From positions 62,001-126,000 of the forward strand of contig NZ_JBNJLK010000005.1 of assembly GCF_051195255.1 (NCBI RefSeq): a stretch of DNA of 64,000 nt, read 5' to 3'. This stretch comes from Falsirhodobacter sp051195255. GTDB lineage: Bacteria > Pseudomonadota > Alphaproteobacteria > Rhodobacterales > Rhodobacteraceae. Of the stretch, positions 1-8,647 are shown one piece after another (within the stretch, counting starts at the first letter, position 1; every line of letters starts with the position of its first letter). A model generated the notes under the pieces. It saw only the letters and a program-made list of their open reading frames with translations, made no database searches and had not been told where the DNA came from. A program made the translations under genes and the position numbers.

Positions 1-171
1 TCCGGGTTTCGTGGCCCATGTTGACATCCTGCATGTTTTTTGTGCGCGACGCCGCATGATTGTGCGGTGCCGTCAGGTTTTCCAGCTTCTCGGCGGCCGT
101 TACACTCTCGACAATTGTCCCTGCGCTGCGAAAGTGGTCAGAGACGGAAAACGAGAGCGGAGAGTCGGCCG

Positions 172-510
172 ATGAAGAAAGTTGAGGCGATCATCAAGCC
201 CTTCAAGCTGGATGAAGTGAAGGAAGCGCTGCAGGCGGCCGGTGTCCAGGGGCTTTCCGTCACGGAAGTGAAGGGGTTCGGGCGCCAGAAGGGCCACACC
301 GAACTGTATCGCGGCGCCGAATATGTTGTCGACTTCCTGCCCAAGGTGAAGATCGAGGTCGTCATTCCCGATGATCTGGTCGATGCCGCGGTCGAGGCCA
401 TCGTCCAGGCCGCCCGCACCGAAAAGATCGGCGACGGCAAGATCTTCGTCAGCCCGGTTGAACAGGCCATCCGCATCCGCACCGGTGAAACCGGCGACGA
501 CGCGGTCTGA
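172..510 (+). CDS. glnB: Nitrogen regulatory protein P-II
   Basis: Encodes a 112-residue P-II signal protein that senses 2-oxoglutarate, ATP and glutamine status and tunes glutamine synthetase adenylylation and NtrBC signalling. The start MKKVEAIIKPFK is the canonical P-II N-terminus; codons upstream in frame look non-coding. The T-loop contains YRGAEY, with the uridylylation tyrosine at residue 51, the standard family position. The C-terminal half carries the expected GDGKIFVSPVE nucleotide-binding segment. It lies 38 bp upstream of glnA, so the two very likely form the usual glnBA operon. No clear sigma-54 or NtrC site was recognised in the 171 bp upstream. Confidence 0.97.
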   Translation: MKKVEAIIKPFKLDEVKEALQAAGVQGLSVTEVKGFGRQKGHTELYRGAEYVVDFLPKVKIEVVIPDDLVDAAVEAIVQAARTEKIGDGKIFVSPVEQAIRIRTGETGDDAV

Positions 511-548
511 CCATCCATTATCAAGTTTCACGGAGGGATAGAAACCTG

Positions 549-1955
549 ATGAACGTCCAAGAAGTTCTGAGCCTGATGAAGGACGAGGAGGTCGAATATG
601 TCGACATCCGCTTCACCGATCCGAAGGGCAAGCTGCAGCACGTGACGCTGGTCGCCGACCTGGTCGATGAAGACTTCTTCGAAGAAGGCTTCATGTTCGA
701 CGGTTCGTCCATCGCGGGCTGGAAGTCGATCGACCAGTCGGACATGAAGCTGATCATCGATCCGGCTTCGGCCTATATCGACCCGTTCTATGCGGAAAAG
801 ACGCTTTGCGTGCATTGCAACGTGGTGGAGCCCGACACGAACGAGCCCTATGACCGCGACCCGCGCGGCACTGCCGTGAAGGCCGAGGCCTACCTGAAAT
901 CCTCGGGGATCGGCGACGCGTTCTATTGCGGTCCGGAAGCCGAGTTCTTCATCTTCGACGACGTCCGCTATTCCGTCACGATGAACAAGGTGTCGTTCCA
1001 GGTGGACGCGATCGACGCGTCCTGGAACACCGACACCGTGTACGAGGGCGGCAACACCGGCCACCGTCCGGGCGTCAAGGGCGGCTATTTCCCGGTCAAC
1101 CCGATCGACGACGCGCAGGACCTGCGCGGCGAGATGCTGTCCACCATGAAGCGCATGGGCATCAAGGTCGACAAGCACCACCACGAGGTCGCGTCCTGCC
1201 AGCACGAGCTGGGCATGATCTTTGGCGGTCTGGTCGAGCAGGCCGACAACATCCAGAAGTACAAGTACGTCATCCACAACGTCGCGCACGCCTATGGCAA
1301 GACCGTGACGTTCATGCCGAAACCCATCAAGGGCGACAACGGCACCGGGATGCACGTGAACATGTCGATCTGGAAGGACGGCAAGCCGCTGTTCGCCGGT
1401 GACAAGTATGCCGACCTGAGCCAGGAAGCGCTGTTCTTCATCGGCGGCATCCTGAAGCACGCCAAGGCGCTGAACGCGATCACCAACCCGTCGACGAACA
1501 GCTACAAGCGTCTGATCCCGGGCTTCGAGGCACCGGTTCTGCGCGCGTATTCGGCCCGCAACCGTTCGGGCTGCGTCCGTATTCCGTGGACGGAATCGCC
1601 GAAAGCCAAACGTGTGGAAGCCCGCTTCCCCGACCCCTCGGCAAACCCCTACCTGTGCTTTGCAGCGCTGCTGATGGCCGGCCTGGACGGCATCAAGAAC
1701 AAGATCGATCCGGGTCCGGCGTCGGACAAGGACCTCTACGATCTGCCGCCGGAAGAACTGGCCTCGATCCCGACCGTCTGCGGCTCGCTGCGCGAGGCGC
1801 TGGAGGAGCTGGAGAAGGACCACGAGTTCCTGCTGGCCGGCGACGTGTTCACGCGCGACCAGCTGGAAGGCTACATGGCGCTGAAGTGGGAAGAAGTGTA
1901 CGCCTACGAGCATACGCCGCACCCGATCGAGTACCAGATGTACTACAGCTGCTGA
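549..1955 (+). CDS. glnA: Glutamine synthetase type I
   Basis: 468-residue type I glutamine synthetase, making glutamine from glutamate, ammonium and ATP in a cytoplasmic dodecamer. Visible family features are the FMFDGSSIAGW segment near residue 50, the metal-binding EAEFF stretch, the KHHHEVA region, the NRSG active-site loop and NPYLCFAALLMAGLDG. Tyr397 in DLYDLPPEE matches the adenylylation site used by GlnE, so activity is probably under P-II/GlnE control together with the adjacent glnB. A GGAGG lies at 532-536, rather far (12 nt) from the ATG. A strong intrinsic terminator follows directly. Confidence 0.98.
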   Translation: MNVQEVLSLMKDEEVEYVDIRFTDPKGKLQHVTLVADLVDEDFFEEGFMFDGSSIAGWKSIDQSDMKLIIDPASAYIDPFYAEKTLCVHCNVVEPDTNEPYDRDPRGTAVKAEAYLKSSGIGDAFYCGPEAEFFIFDDVRYSVTMNKVSFQVDAIDASWNTDTVYEGGNTGHRPGVKGGYFPVNPIDDAQDLRGEMLSTMKRMGIKVDKHHHEVASCQHELGMIFGGLVEQADNIQKYKYVIHNVAHAYGKTVTFMPKPIKGDNGTGMHVNMSIWKDGKPLFAGDKYADLSQEALFFIGGILKHAKALNAITNPSTNSYKRLIPGFEAPVLRAYSARNRSGCVRIPWTESPKAKRVEARFPDPSANPYLCFAALLMAGLDGIKNKIDPGPASDKDLYDLPPEELASIPTVCGSLREALEELEKDHEFLLAGDVFTRDQLEGYMALKWEEVYAYEHTPHPIEYQMYYSC

Positions 1956-1964
1956 TGCAGCCGA

Positions 1965-1989
1965 GGCCGCCCTTCGGGGCGGCCTTTTT
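1965..1989 (+). terminator. Intrinsic terminator of glnBA
   Basis: Perfect 8-bp stem GGCCGCCC/GGGCGGCC with a TTCG tetraloop, followed by five T. It sits 9 nt after the glnA stop codon and ends the glnBA transcript before fabD. Confidence 0.92.
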
Positions 1990-2064
1990 CGTTGAAAGAT
2001 GGGCTTTGGTTGCGGTTCGGGGCCCGGCGGGCTATCCCAGACAAAACCGCGAAGGAGCCTTATC

Positions 2065-3003
2065 ATGCGTGCGTTCGTCTTCCCCGGGCAGGGTGCCCAG
2101 ACTATCGGCATGGGCCGTGCCCTGGCCGACGCCTATCCTGCGGCAAAGGCCGTGTTCGAGGAGGTGGACGAGGCGCTGCAGGAAAAACTGTCCGCCCTGA
2201 TCTGGGATGGCGACATCGACACCCTGACCCTGACGCTGAACGCCCAGCCTGCGCTGATGGCGACGTCGATCGCCGCGATGCGCGCGCTGGAGGCCGAGGG
2301 AATCACCGTGGAGGCCGCGGATTTCGTGGCCGGCCATTCGTTGGGGGAATATTCGGCGCTGTGCGCGGCGGGATCGCTGACGCTGACCGACACGGCGCGC
2401 CTGCTGCGGGCGCGGGGAGCGGCGATGCAGGAAGCCGTGCCGCTGGGCGTGGGCACGATGGCCGCGATCCTGGGGCTGGACTTCGAGACGGTGATGGCCG
2501 TGGCCGAGGAGGCCGCGCAGGGCGAGGTCTGTCAGGCGGCCAATGACAATGATCCCAGCCAGGTGGTCGTGTCCGGTCATGTCGCCGCGGTGGAGCGGGC
2601 GATGGAGATCGCAAAGGCGCGCGGGGCGAAGCGCGCCCTGCTGTTGCCCGTGTCGGCACCGTTCCACTGCGACCTGATGCAGCCTGCCGCCGCAGCCATG
2701 TCGGATGAACTCGCAGCCGTGGTGATCAGCGCGCCGAAGGTGCCCGTGGTCGTCAACGTCCGGGCCGAGGCGGTGACCGAGCCCGACCGGATCCGCGCGC
2801 TGCTGATCGCGCAGATCACCGGATCGGTGCGCTGGCGCGAGTCGGTACAGTACATGGAAGGCGCCGGCGTCACCCAGTTCTGGGAGATCGGCGCGGGCAA
2901 GGCCCTTTCGGGGATGATCAAGCGGACGGCGAAGGGCGCGGAAACGCGCGCGGTCGGCACCCCCGAGGATGTGGCGGCGGCCAAGGCCGTGCTGAACGTA
3001 TAA
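2065..3003 (+). CDS. fabD: Malonyl-CoA:ACP transacylase
   Basis: 312-residue FabD, transferring malonyl from CoA to acyl carrier protein at the entry of type II fatty-acid synthesis. FPGQGAQTIGMG at the N-terminus and the nucleophile elbow GHSLGEYSAL (Ser92) are diagnostic; an SAPFHCDLM stretch carries the catalytic histidine. The ATG at 2065 follows GAAGGAG at 2051-2057; further in-frame upstream codons have no family resemblance. fabG begins 13 nt after the stop, so fabD-fabG are co-transcribed, probably from a promoter in the short gap after the glnA terminator. Confidence 0.97.
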   Translation: MRAFVFPGQGAQTIGMGRALADAYPAAKAVFEEVDEALQEKLSALIWDGDIDTLTLTLNAQPALMATSIAAMRALEAEGITVEAADFVAGHSLGEYSALCAAGSLTLTDTARLLRARGAAMQEAVPLGVGTMAAILGLDFETVMAVAEEAAQGEVCQAANDNDPSQVVVSGHVAAVERAMEIAKARGAKRALLLPVSAPFHCDLMQPAAAAMSDELAAVVISAPKVPVVVNVRAEAVTEPDRIRALLIAQITGSVRWRESVQYMEGAGVTQFWEIGAGKALSGMIKRTAKGAETRAVGTPEDVAAAKAVLNV

Positions 3004-3016
3004 CAAGGAGCAGACA

Positions 3017-3754
3017 ATGTTCGATCTGACGGGCAAGAACGCGCTGGTGACCGGCGCATCGGGTGGCATCGGGGCCGACATCGCGCGCGCGTTGCACAAG
3101 GCGGGCGCGGTCGTGGCGCTGTCGGGCACGCGCGAGGCGCCGCTGGCGGAACTGGCGGCGGAGCTGGGGGAGCGGGCGCATGTCGTGACCTGCAACCTGT
3201 CGGACGCGGCCGCCGTGGAAGCGTTGCCGAAGGCGGCCGCGGAGGCCATGGGCTCGATCGACATCCTGGTGAACAATGCGGGCATCACGCGCGACAACCT
3301 GGCGATGCGGATGTCGGACGAAGAATGGCAGTCGGTGATTGACGTGAACCTCACCTCCACCTTCCGGCTGTGCCGGGGCGTGCTGCGCGGGATGATGAAG
3401 GCGCGGTGGGGGCGGATCGTCAACATCACCTCCATCGTGGGGGCGACGGGCAATCCGGGGCAGGTGAACTATTCCGCCGCCAAGGCCGGGATGGTGGGCC
3501 TGTCGAAAAGCCTCGCATTGGAGGTGGCGAGCCGTGGGATCACCGTGAACTGCGTGGCGCCGGGCTTCATCGCGACCGCGATGACCGACAAGCTGAACGA
3601 CGACCAGAAGGGCCGCATCCTGGCCCAGATCCCGTCGGGACGCATGGGAAACCCTGCAGAGATCGCCGCCGCGGTGCTGTATCTGTCCAGTTCCGAGGCG
3701 GGCTATGTGACCGGTTCGACGCTGCACGTAAACGGCGGCATGGCCATGCTTTAA
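3017..3754 (+). CDS. fabG: 3-oxoacyl-ACP reductase
   Basis: 245-residue short-chain dehydrogenase reducing 3-oxoacyl-ACP with NADPH. It shows the Rossmann motif TGASGGIG near residue 15, the NNAGITRDN signature typical of FabG, the catalytic serine in NITSIVG, and the YSAAKAG Tyr-Lys pair. The C-terminus YVTGSTLHVNGGMAM is classic FabG. An AAGGAG ribosome site lies just before the start. It is the second gene of the fabDG pair; a palindrome and the acpP promoter begin immediately after its stop codon. Confidence 0.97.
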   Translation: MFDLTGKNALVTGASGGIGADIARALHKAGAVVALSGTREAPLAELAAELGERAHVVTCNLSDAAAVEALPKAAAEAMGSIDILVNNAGITRDNLAMRMSDEEWQSVIDVNLTSTFRLCRGVLRGMMKARWGRIVNITSIVGATGNPGQVNYSAAKAGMVGLSKSLALEVASRGITVNCVAPGFIATAMTDKLNDDQKGRILAQIPSGRMGNPAEIAAAVLYLSSSEAGYVTGSTLHVNGGMAML

Positions 3755-3755
3755 T

Positions 3756-3799
3756 AACGCTTGAAAGCGTTTGCCTTGCCACATAACCCTTGCTATAGC
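3756..3799 (+). promoter_or_regulatory. acpP promoter with adjacent palindrome
   Basis: A -35 TTGCCT (3771-3776) and -10 TATAGC (3794-3799) are separated by 17 bp. The palindrome AACGCTT-GA-AAGCGTT (3756-3771) abuts and overlaps the -35 by one base, a good position for a repressor. It has no T-tract, so an intrinsic terminator for fabDG is less likely. A leader of about 115 nt with GC-rich inverted repeats follows before acpP. Confidence 0.6.
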
Positions 3800-3922
3800 G
3801 CGCTTTGAGACCACGGGGGCGGCAACGCCACCGGGGCACCCCGTCGCGCTGTCGGGACAACCGCCCTTTCGGGCAATGACAACTGGGACGGGACCGCTCC
3901 CGCAACGAATGAGGACATGGAC

Positions 3923-4156
3923 ATGAGCGACATCGCAGATCGCGTGAAGAAGATCGTCGTCGAGCATCTGGGCGTCGAAGAGGAAAAAGTGACCGAGAAC
4001 GCGTCGTTCATCGACGATCTGGGCGCTGACAGCCTCGACACCGTCGAGCTGGTGATGGCTTTCGAAGAAGAGTTCGGCATCGAGATTCCGGACGACGCTG
4101 CCGAGACGATCCAAACCTTCGGCGACGCCGTGAAGTTCATCTCGGAAGCGGCCTGA
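3923..4156 (+). CDS. acpP: Acyl carrier protein
   Basis: 77-residue acidic four-helix acyl carrier protein of fatty-acid synthesis. Ser37 in DDLGADSLDTVELVM is the phosphopantetheine attachment site. Two ATGs are in frame: the one at 3917 lies only 2 nt from GAGG (3911-3914), whereas the one at 3923 has an 8-nt spacing and yields the usual MSDIADRVKK start, so 3923 is chosen. It is probably transcribed alone from its own promoter and ended by a strong terminator, in line with the high ACP demand of the cell. Confidence 0.97.
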   Translation: MSDIADRVKKIVVEHLGVEEEKVTENASFIDDLGADSLDTVELVMAFEEEFGIEIPDDAAETIQTFGDAVKFISEAA

Positions 4157-4180
4157 AACCCTTCCCGACCCAAAGGAAGA

Positions 4181-4203
4181 GGCGCCCCGCGGGGCGCCTT
4201 TTT
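4181..4203 (+). terminator. Intrinsic terminator of acpP
   Basis: Perfect stem GGCGCCCC/GGGGCGCC with a 2-nt GC centre and a T-run. It also abuts the end of the converging bphP gene on the minus strand. Confidence 0.9.
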
Positions 4204-6716
4204 CATTTGCGGAAGGCGGTGGCCAAGGCCTCGATCAGGTTCTCGGCGTCGTAGGGCTTGCGCACGATCGGCACGGTGCGCATCGTTTCCGGCAGGGCGG
4301 AGGTTTCGTCGTAGCCCGTGGCGAAGACGAAGGGCGTTCCGCGCCCCCGCAGCGCCTCGGCCACGGCGACGGAGGTTTCGGAGCCGAGGTTCACGTCCAG
4401 CATCGCCAGTTCGATGCCGCCGGTTTCCACCAGCTCCAGCGCCTGCGCGACGTTGCGGGCAAGGGAGATGCGCTTAAAGCCCGCTTCCTCCAGCATCGCC
4501 TCCACATCCATGGCGATCAGGAGCTGGTCTTCCAGAAGCAGCACATGCGCGTCTTCGGGCACGGTGGGGGTGGCCACGCGGGCGGTGGCGGGGGTGGATG
4601 GCATGGCAGTCTCCTCAAACCGGACGAAACGGGCGGGAAGCACGAATTCGGCTTCCACCCCTGTGGGGCGATAATCTATAAATGAACGGCCGCCCAGATC
4701 GAAGGGCAGGGAACGTTCCAGAAGCAGCGAGCCGAAGCCGCTGCGGCCGGGCGTGACGACGGCAGGGCCACCGCTTTCGCGCCATTGGACAATGCAGTCG
4801 CCGTCGTCGGACCGGGACCAGATCACCTCCAGCCGGCCGCCGGGGCGGGACAGGGCGCCGTATTTGGCGGCGTTGGTCGCCATTTCGTGCAGGACCTGGG
4901 CCATGACGGAAAAGCCGCGACTGTCGAGCACGGCTTCGGGACCTTCGAGGCGCATGACCGAGCTGCCGCGATAGGGGGCGAGTTCGGCCTGCAGGAGGGC
5001 CGAGAACGAGCCGCCGCCATCGCCCCGCATCACCTGGTCATGGGCGTAGGACAAGGCTTGGATGCGCCCCTTGAGAGAGGTGATGTAGGATTCGAGCGTG
5101 CGGCCTTCCTCCACCGGATGACCGATCACGGATTTTATGACCGCGAGGATGTTTTTCACGCGGTGGTTCAGCTCGTCGTTCAGGACGCGTTGGCGAAGGG
5201 CGGCGCGATCGCGTTCCTCGGCCAGAAGTTCGTTGTGGAGGAGGACGATCTCCACCAACGTGGTGCGCAGGGCGCGAGCGGTTTCGAGGTCGTCGTCGCT
5301 CCACGGGCGGGAACGGCGGTGCACCTCCTCTTTCCACAGGGCGAAGCTGTGGCGCGGGGTCAGCCGATCGCCCAGGGGGCCCGTTTCATAGGTCTTCTCG
5401 GGGTTGCCGGCCCAGTTCAGGGTGCGGATCTGTTCCTGACGGAAGAACAGGATCCAGTCGCGGGGGATCTGCGACACGGGAATGGCCAGAAGGCCTGCCG
5501 CCTTCGATTGAAACTGCTCCGCCCCCGGAACGTGATCGGCCAGGCAATCGGTGAACCAGAAGCCGTTTTCCGTTTGCGGGGTGATCTGGGCCAGGATCCG
5601 GTCGATCTCCGCGAGGTCGGGGACGCTTCCCGTTGTCGTGTGATGGTCGTTCATCTTCACCACGACGCCGTCGCATTCCAGCAGACGTGCCAGATCCTCG
5701 ATTCCTTTGGCCAGCAGGTGCTGGACGTCGTGCGAGGCGTCGAGGCGGGACAGCTTCTGCATCTGCGTCCGTGTCCGGGTCGCCCGGTCCAGCTTGCGCT
5801 TGCGCAAAAGGGCGCCGAGGTGGAGGGACAGGAACTCTCCGAACATCTCGGCCGCGACGCGCACGGCCATGGTCAGGGTGTGGGGGGCGTAGTGGTGGCA
5901 GGCGATCAGGCCCCAAAGAACGCCGTCCACGATGATGGAGATCGACATGGAGGCGCCGACGCCCATGTTGCGCAGGTATTCGCAATGGATCGGCGACACC
6001 GACCGCAGATGCGCCTGCGACAGGTCGAGCGGCTGGCCGAGGAAGCGTTCGGGCGTGATGGGAATGCGATCGGCCGAAACGTCGGAGATGACGCGGATCG
6101 TGTTGGTCAGGTAGAGCCGCCGCGCCTGCGCCGGAATGTCAGCGGCGGGGAAGTGCTGGCCCAGAAAGGATTCGAGATGGGGGGCCTTCTCCTCGGCGAT
6201 GACGCAGCCGGAGCCGTTGCGGGCCAGTTCGTAGACCATCACCCGGTCATAGCCGAGATGGGCGCGAATCAGGCGCGCCACCTCGGCCAGGAGGGTGTCG
6301 ATATCCTCGAACGCGGCGATGCGGTCCATCATCAGGCGGGCCAGTTGCAAAGGCGGGTTCGCGGTGGAGGCGGATTCCAGTTCCACCAAGGTGGCGAAGC
6401 CGTTGCTGTGGAGGGCCATGTCCACGTGCCGGCCGGACGGAAGCGCCACATCGAACATCAGGACGGGGCGGGTCTGGTTGGCGGCCAGGGTCAGCGCGTC
6501 CTGAAGCCGGCCGGCGACGGCCGTGCCAAGGATCTGGGCCGGCGTCTCGCCGTTGCGCACCCCTTCGCAGCCCAGAAGCTGGGCGCTGTTGGCGGAATGC
6601 TGCTGCAACCGCTGCATCTGCAGGTCGAAGGCGAGAAGGGCGCCATGAGGTTGGATGGTGCCCGGGATGTGGATCGGCTCGCGGTCGCAATTGGTGAGGG
6701 TGACGGGTTCGTTCAT
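4203..6716 (-). CDS. bphP: Bacteriophytochrome hybrid HWE kinase
   Basis: 837-residue red/far-red photoreceptor kinase. The N-terminal PAS domain has NCDREPIHIPG with Cys10, the position of the biliverdin-binding cysteine in bacteriophytochromes, followed by IQPHG. A GAF domain follows (FPAADIPAQARRLY near residue 200), then a PHY domain whose tongue bears PRHSF. The kinase is HWE type: ELNHRVKN supplies the phosphorylated histidine and QWRESGG the W-x-E of the family. A receiver domain closes the protein, with acidic residues LLLED, acceptor Asp in LAMLDVNLG and Lys in VRKPY. Its ATG overlaps the stop of the upstream heme oxygenase (ATGA), so chromophore synthesis and apoprotein are translationally coupled. 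The output partner is not encoded nearby. Confidence 0.95.
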   Translation of the reverse strand: MNEPVTLTNCDREPIHIPGTIQPHGALLAFDLQMQRLQQHSANSAQLLGCEGVRNGETPAQILGTAVAGRLQDALTLAANQTRPVLMFDVALPSGRHVDMALHSNGFATLVELESASTANPPLQLARLMMDRIAAFEDIDTLLAEVARLIRAHLGYDRVMVYELARNGSGCVIAEEKAPHLESFLGQHFPAADIPAQARRLYLTNTIRVISDVSADRIPITPERFLGQPLDLSQAHLRSVSPIHCEYLRNMGVGASMSISIIVDGVLWGLIACHHYAPHTLTMAVRVAAEMFGEFLSLHLGALLRKRKLDRATRTRTQMQKLSRLDASHDVQHLLAKGIEDLARLLECDGVVVKMNDHHTTTGSVPDLAEIDRILAQITPQTENGFWFTDCLADHVPGAEQFQSKAAGLLAIPVSQIPRDWILFFRQEQIRTLNWAGNPEKTYETGPLGDRLTPRHSFALWKEEVHRRSRPWSDDDLETARALRTTLVEIVLLHNELLAEERDRAALRQRVLNDELNHRVKNILAVIKSVIGHPVEEGRTLESYITSLKGRIQALSYAHDQVMRGDGGGSFSALLQAELAPYRGSSVMRLEGPEAVLDSRGFSVMAQVLHEMATNAAKYGALSRPGGRLEVIWSRSDDGDCIVQWRESGGPAVVTPGRSGFGSLLLERSLPFDLGGRSFIDYRPTGVEAEFVLPARFVRFEETAMPSTPATARVATPTVPEDAHVLLLEDQLLIAMDVEAMLEEAGFKRISLARNVAQALELVETGGIELAMLDVNLGSETSVAVAEALRGRGTPFVFATGYDETSALPETMRTVPIVRKPYDAENLIEALATAFRK

Positions 6717-7249
6717 GTCAGCTCCTTGGCGAACGCGTCGCGGGCGAGATCAAACGTGAGGGTGGCGCCATGGGCCGCCTGATCTGCGTCGAAGGGGGTG
6801 GCACTGTCGAGGAGGGGCAGGAAGGCCGTCCAGTTGGCGACGTTCCCCGACAGATGGCGCGCGCCAAACGTGGCGTCGAAGCCGAGGGACAACGCGCGCT
6901 TTCGCAGGATCTGGCTGCCGAGGGCCGCCCCTTCCAGCACGTAAAGGCGGCCGATGAGGGCGCTGCCGGACAAGGCGGGGGCGGCCGACACCTCGGGCAG
7001 GGGAAGGCCGAGGTCGGCCATGTCGCGGCGAAGGTCGTCCAGCAGGCGGCGCGGGTGCCAGTGGCCGTGGTCTACGCCCGTCAGACCGGGTTCCACGGCC
7101 GCCCGGAAGCGGTAGTTCGACCGAAGATAGGACAGATAGCTTTCGCGGGTGTCGAAGCCGCCCACGGTCGTGTCCAGTGCGTGATGGGCCGCGGCCGTTG
7201 CGTCGCGCAACTGCCACCGCCGGTCGGAAAGTCGTGCCGTCTGATCCAT
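6713..7249 (-). CDS. bphO: Biliverdin-producing heme oxygenase
   Basis: 178-residue heme oxygenase of the BphO/HmuO type, cleaving heme to biliverdin, iron and CO. The early segment RDATAAAHHALD carries the probable proximal haem-ligand histidine, and the GSALIGRLYVLEGAALGSQIL stretch (about residues 110-130) matches the distal helix of bacterial heme oxygenases, including the Gly-rich kink. It is the first gene of a two-gene minus-strand operon with the bacteriophytochrome, overlapping it by 4 nt, which argues that its product supplies the chromophore. The pair sits between acpP and fabF. Confidence 0.9.
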   Translation of the reverse strand: MDQTARLSDRRWQLRDATAAAHHALDTTVGGFDTRESYLSYLRSNYRFRAAVEPGLTGVDHGHWHPRRLLDDLRRDMADLGLPLPEVSAAPALSGSALIGRLYVLEGAALGSQILRKRALSLGFDATFGARHLSGNVANWTAFLPLLDSATPFDADQAAHGATLTFDLARDAFAKELT

Positions 7250-7384
7250 GGCGCGAAATTAGCGGTCGGGGGCCTGCGCGCAAGGGCTGTTTCTGCGCAC
7301 TGGCGCGCAAGCGCATGTGGCTTATGTTGCAGGGCTGTGCCGGCGCGTGTATCACGCGCGAAAGTTTTCGGAAGGAAGTTCTGC

Positions 7385-8647
7385 ATGCGTCGTGTTGTCG
7401 TCACGGGTCTTGGTCTTGTCACGCCGCTTGCGTCGGGCGTCGAGGAGACGTGGACGCGTCTTCTGGAAGGGCAGTCCGGAGCGGGCACGATCACCCGCTT
7501 CGATCCGGTCAATGTTGTCACGAAATATGCCTGTGAAGTTCCGCGCGGCGACGGGACAGACGGGACCTTCAACCCGGACGACTGGATGGAGCCGAAGGAC
7601 CAGCGCAAGGTCGACGACTTCATCATCTATGGAATGGCGGCGGCGGTGCAGGCCGTGAAGGACGCGGGTTGGGAGCCCGAGGACGAGGAAGGCCGGGAGC
7701 GCACGGGCGTGATGATCGGGTCGGGGATCGGGGGGCTGTCCACGATTGCCGAGACGGCCGTCCTGATCAAGGAGAAGGGTGCCAAACGCGTGTCCCCGTT
7801 CTTCATTCCGGGGTCGCTGATCAACCTCGTGTCCGGGCAGGTGTCGATCCGTTTCGGCTTCAAGGGGCCGAACCATGCGGTCGTGACGGCCTGCTCGACG
7901 GGTGCGCATGCCATTGGCGACGCCGCGCGATTGATCGCCTTCGGCGATGCGGACGTGATGGTGGCAGGGGGGGCTGAAAGCCCGATCAGCGAGATCGGGA
8001 TCGCGGGCTTCAACGCCTGCAAGGCCTTGTCGACGAAACGTGCGGACGAGCCGTCGAAGGCCAGCCGTCCCTATGACGCCGACCGTGACGGTTTCGTCAT
8101 GGGCGAAGGCGCGGGGATCGTCGTGCTGGAGGAATACGAGCACGCGAAGGCGCGCGGCGCGAAGATCTATGCCGAGGTGCTGGGCTATGGCATGTCGGGC
8201 GACGCCTATCACATCACCGCCCCGGCCGAGGATGGCGATGGCGGGTACCGGGCCATGACCGCCGCGCTGAAGCGGGCGGGGATCGACGCGTCGCAGATCG
8301 ACTACATCAACGCGCATGGCACGAGCACCATGGCCGACACGATCGAACTGGGCGCGGTGGAGCGGCTGCTGGGCGATCATGCGGCGAACGCCACGATGAG
8401 CAGCACGAAATCGTCCATCGGCCACCTTCTGGGGGCCGCGGGTTCGGTGGAGGCGATCTTCTGCGCGCTGGCCATCCGTGACCAGATCGCGCCGCCGACC
8501 ATCAACCTTGATACGCCGGCGGTGGAGCCGAAGCTGGATCTGGCACCGAACAAGGCGGTGAAGCGCAAGATCGACGTGGCGCTGTCGAACTCGTTCGGGT
8601 TTGGCGGAACGAATGCAAGCCTCGTTCTGGGGCGGGTGCGCGACTGA
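7385..8647 (+). CDS. fabF: 3-oxoacyl-ACP synthase II
   Basis: 420-residue KAS II condensing enzyme that elongates acyl-ACP with malonyl-ACP. The nucleophile is Cys170 in TACSTGAHAIGDA; the two active-site histidines are in NAHGTSTMAD and SSIGHLLGAAG, and NSFGFGGTNASL closes the fold. The ATG at 7385 follows GAAGGAAG and starts MRRVVVTGLG, the standard N-terminus. An inverted repeat GCGCGTG-TAT-CACGCGC at 7343-7359 lies in the leader. mltG starts on the last base of the stop codon (TGATG), so the two are translationally coupled. Confidence 0.97.
   Translation: MRRVVVTGLGLVTPLASGVEETWTRLLEGQSGAGTITRFDPVNVVTKYACEVPRGDGTDGTFNPDDWMEPKDQRKVDDFIIYGMAAAVQAVKDAGWEPEDEEGRERTGVMIGSGIGGLSTIAETAVLIKEKGAKRVSPFFIPGSLINLVSGQVSIRFGFKGPNHAVVTACSTGAHAIGDAARLIAFGDADVMVAGGAESPISEIGIAGFNACKALSTKRADEPSKASRPYDADRDGFVMGEGAGIVVLEEYEHAKARGAKIYAEVLGYGMSGDAYHITAPAEDGDGGYRAMTAALKRAGIDASQIDYINAHGTSTMADTIELGAVERLLGDHAANATMSSTKSSIGHLLGAAGSVEAIFCALAIRDQIAPPTINLDTPAVEPKLDLAPNKAVKRKIDVALSNSFGFGGTNASLVLGRVRD

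Noticed and set aside
21..60. Sigma-70 promoter for glnB from TTGACA at 21
   Set aside because: No acceptable -10 hexamer lies 16-18 bp downstream, and no NtrC or sigma-54 motif was clear.
528..2111. Long reading frame opposite glnA
   Set aside because: Shadow of glnA in high-GC DNA; His/Arg/Val-rich translation with no family, and glnA is certain.
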